DNA of 64,000 bases, from NCBI RefSeq assembly GCF_002850255.1, contig NZ_CP022522.1:3285125-3349124 (forward strand), written 5' to 3'. Positions within the stretch are counted from its first letter, which is position 1; each line of letters opens with the position of its first letter. Position numbers and translations under genes: made by a program. Origin of the DNA: Pseudoalteromonas sp. NC201. GTDB lineage: Bacteria; Pseudomonadota; Gammaproteobacteria; Enterobacterales; Alteromonadaceae. Under the pieces are notes generated by a model. It was given only the letters and a program-made list of their open reading frames with translations. It had not been told where the DNA came from and did not search any database. Of the stretch, positions 16,986 to 24,598 are shown one piece after another.

Positions 16986-18326
16986 ATGGTTCATGTGGTT
17001 CATAAGCTCCCCAAAAAGCACAAAGTGCTCATCATCGGCTTCCTATCTGCGATGGTCGGAATTGCCCTGATCCCCTCTGAAAAAGCAACGGCTTCAAAAG
17101 ACAATGACGGAAAAGCTTTAGAAGTTGGGAAACGTTACGAGTTGCCAGTAAAAATATCAGAAAAAACAGAGCAACTTACTGAATTAGATGCAGCGCCAGT
17201 CATCACGCCTGAGTCTGCCCCTAAACAACCTGTATTTGAATTTAAAGACCACGAAGTGAAGTCTGGCGACAGCCTAGCCGTGATTTTTAAACGCGCAGGT
17301 TATTCTGCCAAAACGTTACACAATCTGGTCAATACCAACGCAGAAACCCGCAAGCTGACTAAAATCCACCCGGGAGAAGTGCTTAGCTTTGCTAGCAATG
17401 ATGGTGGTGAATTAGCTCAATTAAAATACATCTTGTCAAAAACGGATACCTTATTGGTCACCCTAAACGACGAGGGTAATTACGAAACCAAAATCGAAAG
17501 CAAGGAAATCGAAAGTCGCGAAAAATCGGCAGGTGGCAAGATCAATTCCAGCTTCTGGAGCGCTGGTATTTCAGCGGGTCTTAGCGAACGCCAAATAATG
17601 AACTTCGCCGATATTTTTGGGTGGGATGTCGACTTTGCAAACGATATTCGTAAGGGCGACTCTTTCGCTTTAGTGTTTGAAAAGCACTATGTAGACGGTG
17701 AAGAAATCGGTAATGGTAAAATTATTGCTGCCGAATTTATCAACCAGGGCGAGCGTTACAGCGCGGTTCGTCATACTGATGACGAATTCTATACCCCTGA
17801 AGGCCGTAGCATGAAAAAAGCCTTCTTAAGAGCACCGGTTAACTTCAAATATATCAGCTCCAGCTTCAATCCGCGTCGCCTTCACCCTGTGACTGGCCGA
17901 GTATCGTCTCACAATGGTATAGACTATGCGGCACGCGTAGGCACGCCGGTGGTTTCCTCTGGTAACGGTAAGGTACTTAAGTCTGGTTACAATAAACTCA
18001 ATGGTAACTATGTGTTTATTCAGCACGGCAGCAAGTATGTGACTAAGTACTTACACTTGAATAAACGTGCTGTGAAAACAGGTCAAAAAGTGAAGCAAGG
18101 GCAGAAAATTGGTACCGTCGGTGCAACTGGCCGCGTGACAGGTCCTCACCTTCATTATGAGTTTTTGGTGAACGGCGTACACCGAAATCCTAAAACGGTA
18201 AAACTGCCAAAGTCTGAACCATTACCTCAGTCTGAGCTCGCTAAGTTCAAACCCATTGCAGATGCGATGCTGGTAAAACTAGAGCGCAATAGAGAGTTAA
18301 TGCTTGCAGCAGCAAATAAAGACTAA
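16986..18326 (+). CDS. mepM: M23 murein DD-endopeptidase, MepM/ShyA-like
   Basis: Periplasmic peptidoglycan hydrolase of 446 residues that cuts peptide cross-links during cell growth. An N-terminal membrane anchor (about 13-30) is followed by an OapA/LysM-like region (about 78-125, EVKSGDSLAVIFKRAGYS) and a C-terminal LytM domain. The zinc site is visible as SSHNGIDYAARVGTPV (H-x3-D) and TGPHLHYEF (H-x-H). Size and order match E. coli MepM and Vibrio ShyA. AAAAGG lies 7 bases before the ATG. Followed by a terminator. Confidence 0.9.
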   Translation: MVHVVHKLPKKHKVLIIGFLSAMVGIALIPSEKATASKDNDGKALEVGKRYELPVKISEKTEQLTELDAAPVITPESAPKQPVFEFKDHEVKSGDSLAVIFKRAGYSAKTLHNLVNTNAETRKLTKIHPGEVLSFASNDGGELAQLKYILSKTDTLLVTLNDEGNYETKIESKEIESREKSAGGKINSSFWSAGISAGLSERQIMNFADIFGWDVDFANDIRKGDSFALVFEKHYVDGEEIGNGKIIAAEFINQGERYSAVRHTDDEFYTPEGRSMKKAFLRAPVNFKYISSSFNPRRLHPVTGRVSSHNGIDYAARVGTPVVSSGNGKVLKSGYNKLNGNYVFIQHGSKYVTKYLHLNKRAVKTGQKVKQGQKIGTVGATGRVTGPHLHYEFLVNGVHRNPKTVKLPKSEPLPQSELAKFKPIADAMLVKLERNRELMLAAANKD

Positions 18327-18331
18327 AAACT

Positions 18332-18357
18332 AAAAAGGTAGCCGAGGCTGCCTTTTT
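18332..18357. terminator. Terminator after the M23 peptidase gene
   Basis: AAAAAGGTAGCC pairs with GGCTGCCTTTTT (one G-U pair) around a 2-3 base loop. It has A and T tracts on both sides, so it may also serve the convergent amidohydrolase gene. Confidence 0.75.
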
Positions 18358-18387
18358 ACTATGCGAGATAAAAAAGCTAGATAAAGC

Positions 18388-19701
18388 TTATTTTTGATTA
18401 AACAAAGCAAGTGCACTATTGCTCATCGCTCTAACTCCAGTTGCGATGGCAATAGGATAATCTGGCGCAAATTGACTAGAATGCAATGAAGGTAAAGGCT
18501 CACCGCTTTTTTGTGCCGCATCGAATACCGCTTGATTAACACCACCTAGCCAAAAAATGGTAATTGGTACATTGTCATCCGTACGGCCATATAAGCCGAA
18601 ATCTTCACCAGCCATCACCGGCTGAGATTGTTCAACATTTTCTGCACCAATTTCCTGCTTAATGGCGCTAGTTACAAACTCAGCCAACTCCGGATTATTA
18701 TACGTAGATGGAATGCTTTCACTTTCATGAACGATAACCTCAGGCACAAGACTGTCTTCCAATCCTGCACTGTGTGCTATACCTGCAGTCAGACGTTTGA
18801 TCGCCGCAATTTGTTGCTCACGTACATCCGGATTATAAGAACGTAGCGTCAATTGTAGTTTCACTTCGTTTGAAATAATGTTGTGCTTAGAGCCACCGTG
18901 AATAGAGCCTACTGTGATCACCGATGGCTCTAACGGAGAGATCTCTCGTGACGTAATGGTCTGTAGCCCCAAAACAATCCGCGAGGCCAGTACCACAGGG
19001 TCGATGGTAGTATGTGGATAGGCTCCATGCCCCCCTTTACCCTTGACAATGATGTCAACTGAATCAACATTAGCCAGTGCATAACCCGGTGCGATCGCCA
19101 CTTTACCGGCAGGAACCGCAGCACTTACATGCAAACCAAGCACATGATCGGGTTTAGCAAACTGAGTATACAACCCTTCCTTTAACATGGCTTTTGCGCC
19201 GCCCCCCACTTCTTCAGCGGGTTGAGCAACTAACATCAATGTACCTTGCCACTTTTCCTTGTTAGCCATTAGCTGTTTTGCCGTGCCGATTAAACTGGTC
19301 ATATGGATGTCGTGACCACAACCGTGCATCACACCAACCAAATTCCCCGCATCATCTTTCACTTTAACTTTTGACGCGTACGACTTCCCTGTTTCTTCAA
19401 TAATTGGCAAACCATCGGTATCGGCTCGGATCATCACCGTTGGACCATCACCATTTTTCAGCATGCCAACAACACCAAAGCCACCCACATTTTCAGTCAC
19501 GTCATAACCAAGTCTGCGCATTTCATCCGCCAAACGCCCTGCTGTTTTTTCTTCTTTATAAGAGAGCTCAGGGTTTTGATGTAAATGTAAGTACAAAGAC
19601 TCAAGTTCAGGCATAGACTCTGCAACTTGTTGTTTCAAATTGGCATTCGCATGCCAAGACAAAGTGACAATGAGGCCTAATACCAAGGGAGATAAGCGCA
19701 T
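18388..19701 (-). CDS. Exported M20D-family amidohydrolase
   Basis: Zinc-dependent N-acyl amino acid or peptide hydrolase of the IAA-amino-acid hydrolase/aminoacylase group, 437 residues. Residues 1-20 (MRLSPLVLGLIVTLSWHANA) form a signal peptide, so it acts in the periplasm or outside. The family metal site appears as GVMHGCGHDIHMTSLIG (Cys and His ligands), AQPAEEVGGGAKAML (Glu-Glu) and the C-terminal MAGEDFGLYGR followed by SLHSSQF. Substrate cannot be set from sequence. It is monocistronic and faces the M23 peptidase gene tail to tail. Confidence 0.88.
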   Translation of the reverse strand: MRLSPLVLGLIVTLSWHANANLKQQVAESMPELESLYLHLHQNPELSYKEEKTAGRLADEMRRLGYDVTENVGGFGVVGMLKNGDGPTVMIRADTDGLPIIEETGKSYASKVKVKDDAGNLVGVMHGCGHDIHMTSLIGTAKQLMANKEKWQGTLMLVAQPAEEVGGGAKAMLKEGLYTQFAKPDHVLGLHVSAAVPAGKVAIAPGYALANVDSVDIIVKGKGGHGAYPHTTIDPVVLASRIVLGLQTITSREISPLEPSVITVGSIHGGSKHNIISNEVKLQLTLRSYNPDVREQQIAAIKRLTAGIAHSAGLEDSLVPEVIVHESESIPSTYNNPELAEFVTSAIKQEIGAENVEQSQPVMAGEDFGLYGRTDDNVPITIFWLGGVNQAVFDAAQKSGEPLPSLHSSQFAPDYPIAIATGVRAMSNSALALFNQK

Positions 19702-19829
19702 AAGATAGACTCCTTTTTGTTTCTTTCAGGATGCGGGTTTATTGGGGGAAAATCAATCATATTTATATTTTAATCCTTTCTATTTTACCAAGTTTTGCTA
19801 CGCTTAAAGACACAACTTAAGGAACCTTC

Positions 19830-21041
19830 ATGCCAGAGATTAACATTAATATCAGTGATTTAGAGCCAGGTATGTTTGTTGTCGGTGTGACAAAGCAGAC
19901 AGGCTCAGTTGCGATTAAAACCAAAGGCTGGGTGAGAACGAAAACAAGCATTACAAAGCTACAAAAGAGTGGTGTTTTAGAGGTAACGGTCGATCCCAGT
20001 AAGCGCCTTTCAGAACATGACCCTCACGACGAACCACCTCATGATGAAAATATAGAAGAGCCGCATAAACCAGAGCATGATCCATGGCAGAGCAAGTGTA
20101 GTGTTGATGCAGAGATGCAACATGCAGTGACACTTTACGACGAAGCAAAAGCAATTCAAAGCAAAGCGTTTGCGGATATTAAAGCGGGTAAAGCGATAGA
20201 AATAGAGGCTTTTAAAGCAACAGCAAGCGGCTTTATTGACTCCGTATTTCGCAATCAAGATGCACTATCCTGTATCGCGCGGATCAGAGAAAAAGACGCC
20301 TATCTATTGGAGCACTCTATTAATGTTTCTATCTTAATGGCTATTTTCTGTAAGCACCTAGGCTATTCGAGAGAGTTAACCGAGGAGATGACCACAGGCG
20401 CGCTACTCCACGACATTGGTAAGATAGAAATTCCCGACGATATTTTACATAAGCCTGGAAAATTGAGCCTCGATGAGTATCACATCATGAAGTCTCACGC
20501 TAAATACAGCTTTGATATTTTGCTCAATGCAGGTCTTGGACGAGTTGCTTGTGAAATAGCAGGCTATCACCACGAGCGCCTAGATGGCACAGGGTATCCT
20601 TATGGCAAAACTGCGGACGAACTTCCTCAGCATGTGAGAATGGCAGCTATCGTTGATGTTTATGACGCATTGACCGCTGAGCGCGTCTATAAAGAGGGCA
20701 TGACACCAATTAAAGCGTTTAAGTTAATGCGTGAAGGCTGCCCTCACCATTTTGACGAACAACTACTAAGCCGGTTTATTGCTTGCATTGGCGTATACCC
20801 TGTGGGCACTTTAGTAAAACTCACTAGTGGTAAGGTCGGTGTTATTGCCCAAAGCAATCCCAAAACGCCGCTAAAACCCGTTGTTAAAGTGTTTTATCAC
20901 GCTAAGCACATGCATTACATTGAAGTTCAAGATATCGATTTAAGCGCGAAAAAAGCAAACGATGAGCTAGAGTCAGCGATCAAGCCCGAAGAATTCAAGC
21001 TTGATCTTATTCGGTTTTTTAAACATTCAATGCTGCCTTAA
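19830..21041 (+). CDS. HD-GYP domain cyclic-di-GMP phosphodiesterase with DUF3391
   Basis: Protein of 403 residues with an N-terminal DUF3391 domain (about 4-60, INISDLEPGMFVVGVTKQTG) and an HD-GYP domain (about 150-330). The catalytic features are complete: H194-D195 in LLHDIGKIEIPDDILHKPG, HHERLDGTGYP with G255-Y256-P257, and IVDVYDALTAER. It should hydrolyse cyclic-di-GMP to pGpG or GMP, lowering biofilm and raising motility. No membrane segment, so cytosolic. Convergent with gspB: the stops overlap and share a hairpin. Confidence 0.9.
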   Translation: MPEININISDLEPGMFVVGVTKQTGSVAIKTKGWVRTKTSITKLQKSGVLEVTVDPSKRLSEHDPHDEPPHDENIEEPHKPEHDPWQSKCSVDAEMQHAVTLYDEAKAIQSKAFADIKAGKAIEIEAFKATASGFIDSVFRNQDALSCIARIREKDAYLLEHSINVSILMAIFCKHLGYSRELTEEMTTGALLHDIGKIEIPDDILHKPGKLSLDEYHIMKSHAKYSFDILLNAGLGRVACEIAGYHHERLDGTGYPYGKTADELPQHVRMAAIVDVYDALTAERVYKEGMTPIKAFKLMREGCPHHFDEQLLSRFIACIGVYPVGTLVKLTSGKVGVIAQSNPKTPLKPVVKVFYHAKHMHYIEVQDIDLSAKKANDELESAIKPEEFKLDLIRFFKHSMLP

Positions 21042-21053
21042 TATGAAGGCAGC
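21032..21053. terminator. Shared hairpin at convergent HD-GYP and gspB ends
   Basis: GCTGCCTT (21032-21039) and AAGGCAGC (21046-21053) form a perfect 8-bp stem with loop AATATG, which contains the overlapping stop codons of both genes. No clear T tract follows in either direction, so terminator strength is uncertain. Confidence 0.5.
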
Positions 21054-22021
21054 CAGTCCTCCATTGCCTCAAGGCTGAATTCAATACCGTCGAAATCAAA
21101 ACGTGTTTGCTCTGGTGTAATTTCTACAACGGTCAAAGCCCCTAGACTATCACCCTCATATAAAGGTCTATTGTTTATTTTTATCCACCGCTCATGGGAG
21201 TCGGTAGCATAAATATGTGCTTGATAGCGCAAGCTTGGAATACTATTTTGCAATTGGGCAGGCAGCAGCGCGATGGGCGTAGCTGAAGCAGACTCCTTAG
21301 TAGTAGCAAGCACCTCAGGCTCTTCATGCGGTGCTGTTTCTTTTACCGCCTCTGCAAAGGCTTTTTTAAGTTCTTCTGATACCCCGGCAAGTTCATCATC
21401 TTGTGGTTTTGGCTTAGCGCCAAATACACGATAGCCCGCGTACTCCCCAGCCGTTTGGACTTCTCCTGGAGATAAGTCTTGAGTAACCTGATTAGGTTGA
21501 ATGACATCCGATGTAGGGATTGACACGACAGGTACAGCTTTAACAGAATCTACCGGTACCAATTGTTGTTGATATAGAGGCTTGCCTTGGTTATCAACGC
21601 CAATTTGCACAGACACCCACTGGAAGTGCTGCTCAGGCTCAGCAGTTTGTGCCTCTAGATTAGAATTAACAGTGTTGTTTGTCGCTGAAGTTGTCGCTGG
21701 TGTACTCACTTCTTGACTAGCAACACTAGCCTTTTTCACCTGCTGATTATTCTCCACCGCAAGATCTGTAGAAAGCTCAGCTTGCTCTTCTTTTTTCGCC
21801 TCCACTTTAGTCGTTACTGCTGGTTGCACTTCTGCTGGGGTCGTTATCTTACCGATATAATACCCCGCCCCAAGTGAAGACAAAGACAAGAGACCCGCAC
21901 CGGCATAGGTAACGAGCTTTTTATAGAAAATGAGTTGGGCGTCTTGGCGTTGACTCAAATAATCCTGTTCGGCATCTGCACCTTGCTGCGACTGTTTCAT
22001 AGCTCTTGTTAAATACGACAT
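21038..22021 (-). CDS. gspB: GspB/ExeB-like type II secretion assembly protein
   Basis: Protein of 327 residues with a cytosolic start, one membrane segment (about 37-55, LVTYAGAGLLSLSSLGAGYYIG), a long Ala/Thr/Glu-rich periplasmic linker and a C-terminal T2SSB domain. That domain holds LQNSIPSLRYQAHIYATDSH followed by RWIKINNRPLYEGDSL, with the hallmark strand GIEFSL near the end. GspB works with GspA to insert the GspD secretin through peptidoglycan. The ATG at 22021 is preceded by AGAGGGA; the longer frame was rejected because it overlaps gspA. The gspA stop lies 8 bp upstream, indicating an operon. Confidence 0.87.
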   Translation of the reverse strand: MSYLTRAMKQSQQGADAEQDYLSQRQDAQLIFYKKLVTYAGAGLLSLSSLGAGYYIGKITTPAEVQPAVTTKVEAKKEEQAELSTDLAVENNQQVKKASVASQEVSTPATTSATNNTVNSNLEAQTAEPEQHFQWVSVQIGVDNQGKPLYQQQLVPVDSVKAVPVVSIPTSDVIQPNQVTQDLSPGEVQTAGEYAGYRVFGAKPKPQDDELAGVSEELKKAFAEAVKETAPHEEPEVLATTKESASATPIALLPAQLQNSIPSLRYQAHIYATDSHERWIKINNRPLYEGDSLGALTVVEITPEQTRFDFDGIEFSLEAMEDWLPSY

Positions 22022-22029
22022 GTTTCCCT

Positions 22030-22944
22030 CTACACCAATTTTGCCAAACCAAAGCCCGCAACAAATAACATACCAAGCCAAACCGAAAAAAATAATGGCA
22101 CGCGACTCTTTTCTTGGCTTGCAACTGGCACTAAATTAGTGGGTAGCGCCTCCTTTGCTGCTTGAACAGCGATTGCTTTCGTTACCTGAGTTTGCGATGC
22201 CGAGTATGCCCCTAATAAACACCTGTCGGCCAACAAATTTATTAATCTTGGGATCCCTGCTGTCACTTGATGTACATAGGCTACCGCATCATGGTGGAAC
22301 AAAGCTTGCTGACAACCGGCTTTTTGCAGACGATACTGTATATAAGCAAACACTTGCGATTCGCTAAGTGGCAGTAAGTGATAACGCGCCGTGATCCTTT
22401 GTGCTAATTGCCGCAGCTCGTTGCGCTGCAACAAATGCTGTAGCTCTGGTTGACCCACTAATACTATTTGTAGCAATTTTTTATGATCTGTTTCAAGGTT
22501 AGTCAGCAGCCTAAGCTGTTCAAGTACCTCCGGTGCTAAATGCTGAGCTTCATCAATGATCAACATTGTATGACCACCACTATGATGGTTCTCTAACAAT
22601 CTATGCTTAATCACATCGGTAAGCGATTTTAACGTGGCGTTGTTGCTGTCATAGTCAATTTCCAGCTCATCACAAATCGTCGCAAGCAGTTCAAGCTCCG
22701 ATAGCGATGGGTTAAGTATAAAAGCAACCTTCGTTGATTCAGGCAACTGAGCCAGCATACTCCGTGTAACTGTGGTTTTCCCCGTACCAACCTCACCAGT
22801 CAGTAGTACAAAGCCACCCGCGTCACCCAACCCATAGGTTAAATGTGCAAGTGCTTCCTTGTGACGTTCGCTAAGGAATAAGAATTCAGGATTTGGTGCA
22901 ATCGAGAAGGGTTTTTCAGTTAACCCAAAATAGCGTAAATACAC
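22030..22944 (-). CDS. gspA: GspA/ExeA-like AAA ATPase for secretin assembly
   Basis: Inner-membrane ATPase of 304 residues. Walker A is GEVGTGKTT (50-58), Walker B is MLIIDEAQHL, and a sensor region VGQPELQHLLQRNELRQLAQ follows. A C-terminal membrane segment ends the protein (about 283-302). The GTG at 22944 starts MYLRYFGLTEKPFSIAPNP, the conserved ExeA N-terminus; the frame upstream of it is not conserved. Unlike longer ExeA, no peptidoglycan-binding domain follows the membrane segment, so that role may rest on GspB. Divergent from cca. Confidence 0.9.
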   Translation of the reverse strand: MYLRYFGLTEKPFSIAPNPEFLFLSERHKEALAHLTYGLGDAGGFVLLTGEVGTGKTTVTRSMLAQLPESTKVAFILNPSLSELELLATICDELEIDYDSNNATLKSLTDVIKHRLLENHHSGGHTMLIIDEAQHLAPEVLEQLRLLTNLETDHKKLLQIVLVGQPELQHLLQRNELRQLAQRITARYHLLPLSESQVFAYIQYRLQKAGCQQALFHHDAVAYVHQVTAGIPRLINLLADRCLLGAYSASQTQVTKAIAVQAAKEALPTNLVPVASQEKSRVPLFFSVWLGMLFVAGFGLAKLV

Positions 22945-23034
22945 GACTTGTCTCTTTATTGTTATGATGCGCTCTATAATGGCAAAATCCGGTTCAAGAT
23001 AAAACCTTGAATCGCATAAAATGGAATATAGCAA

Positions 23035-24135
23035 ATGAAAATCTATCTCGTCGGCGGTGCAGTTAGAGATGAACTGCTAGGGCGCCCAATAAAAGAAAGA
23101 GATTATGTGGTCGTTGGCAGCACACCAGAGCAAATGAGTGAGCTGGGCTATCAGCAAGTTGGCAGCGACTTCCCTGTATTCTTACACCCCATCACAAAAG
23201 ACGAACACGCTCTTGCGCGCACCGAGCGTAAAAGTGGTCAAGGATACACTGGATTTATTTGTGATTTTGGCCCAGAAATAAGCTTGGAAGAAGATTTACT
23301 TCGCCGAGATCTTACCGTTAATGCAATTGCTAAAGATGATGATGGTTCGCTTATTGACCCCTATGGCGGTCAAAAAGATTTAGAAAACCGAATATTACGC
23401 CATGTCAGCAGCGCTTTTAGTGAAGATCCACTTAGAGTGCTGCGAGTAGCGCGTTTTGCAGCTCGCTATAAAGAATACAACTTCACCATTGCAACTGAAA
23501 CTTGGCACCTTATGCAAACCATGGTCGCTAACGATGAATTAAAAACCTTAACCAAAGAGCGTATTTGGCTAGAAATAGAAAAAACAATACAAGATAACGG
23601 ATTAGGACACTTTCTAAATACGATCTCAGCGTTAGGTGCACGTGAATTTGTTTCTCCATACATCCCAGAGTGGGATCAAGCAGCATATGGAAAATTTCAA
23701 AGTGCACTCTCTAGACTTGAAAAGAATGATGAGTTGGATGGATTAGCACAATTCAGCCTTGCCTGTTACTTTTCGGGTACTTGCTTGATTCAGTTAGAGC
23801 AAGCAAAACGATTTAAAGTGCCTAATATTTACTTAGAAAGCAGCAAAGAGCTTATCGCAAATCTCGATTTATTGAGCAAAGAAAGTAAAACCCCTGATGA
23901 ATGGCTTATTATCTTACAAAATATAGACGCATGGCGCAGACCTGAGAAACTAGAGCGCTTTTGTTATATTTGTAGCAAGGTAAGTGATAATTTACGTGCT
24001 CTTTGTGACAAACTTACACAGAACTTTTTAGCAACTCGCAACATCGATGTACAAGAGATCATTGCAGACGGCTACCAAGGAAAGGCTATTCAAGAGCAGC
24101 TCAAACTCAGACGCTTAAAAGCTATGCAAAATTAG
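23035..24135 (+). CDS. cca: CCA-adding tRNA nucleotidyltransferase lacking the HD domain
   Basis: Class II enzyme that builds or repairs the 3' CCA of tRNAs. The head domain shows LVGGAVRDELLG, RDYVVVGSTPEQMSELGYQQVG, DFPVFLHP and ALARTERKSGQGYTGF, and the RRDLTVNAIA and DPLRVLRVARFAARY blocks follow. The protein is 366 residues against 412 in E. coli, and the C-terminal HD phosphohydrolase region is missing. The first of the two metal aspartates (E. coli D21) is Glu here (KERDY), while D23 is kept. Divergent from gspA by 90 bp; ends with a terminator. Confidence 0.92.
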   Translation: MKIYLVGGAVRDELLGRPIKERDYVVVGSTPEQMSELGYQQVGSDFPVFLHPITKDEHALARTERKSGQGYTGFICDFGPEISLEEDLLRRDLTVNAIAKDDDGSLIDPYGGQKDLENRILRHVSSAFSEDPLRVLRVARFAARYKEYNFTIATETWHLMQTMVANDELKTLTKERIWLEIEKTIQDNGLGHFLNTISALGAREFVSPYIPEWDQAAYGKFQSALSRLEKNDELDGLAQFSLACYFSGTCLIQLEQAKRFKVPNIYLESSKELIANLDLLSKESKTPDEWLIILQNIDAWRRPEKLERFCYICSKVSDNLRALCDKLTQNFLATRNIDVQEIIADGYQGKAIQEQLKLRRLKAMQN

Positions 24136-24151
24136 CTATTTTCCATAAAGA

Positions 24152-24181
24152 GATAGGTTGATTTTCGGCCTATCTAAAAAA
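24152..24181 (+). terminator. Terminator after cca
   Basis: GATAGG (24152-24157) pairs with CCTATC (24169-24174), followed by TAAAAAA. The reverse strand gives TTTTTTA before the stem, so the plus-strand assignment is moderate. Confidence 0.5.
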
Positions 24182-24182
24182 G

Positions 24183-24598
24183 TTCCCTGTCGAATTCCCC
24201 TCAAAACATCAAGTGCTCACTTTTAGCACAGCAAAACCCACATAAAAATTACAATTCCAGCTACAAAAAAGCTTAAATTTCAAACTGAAACTTATATCAT
24301 TTCTATCAAATTTAAATTTATTGTTCTCAAAACAATAACAGCATTTGTAAACACTTACTAACCGTAAATAAAAGATGACACAAAGAGCCACCATAACCAA
24401 CTGATTATAATAAGGAAAACCAAATAAGGAACAACAAAATCACACATTACACCTTTTTTAAACATCATACACATTTAGACAAAACCCATATTTAACAATT
24501 GTTTATGGTAAAAACGCAGCACCTATATTGCGATATGTCGCCTTCCAAAGTATGGAAAGGGTCGGCCATCGTTATAAACAAAGTAAATAAGGGTCAAA
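24183..24598. other. AT-rich leader of the TonB-dependent receptor gene
   Basis: About 415 bp without a believable gene. It is strongly A-rich on the plus strand. It contains one palindrome, ATTGTT-CTCAA-AACAAT (24320-24336), which could be an operator, and the ribosome site AAGGG just before the receptor ATG. Short open frames here show no coding character. Confidence 0.5.

Noticed and set aside
21038..23034. Complete type II secretion cluster
   Set aside because: Only gspA and gspB are present; neighbouring genes are unrelated.
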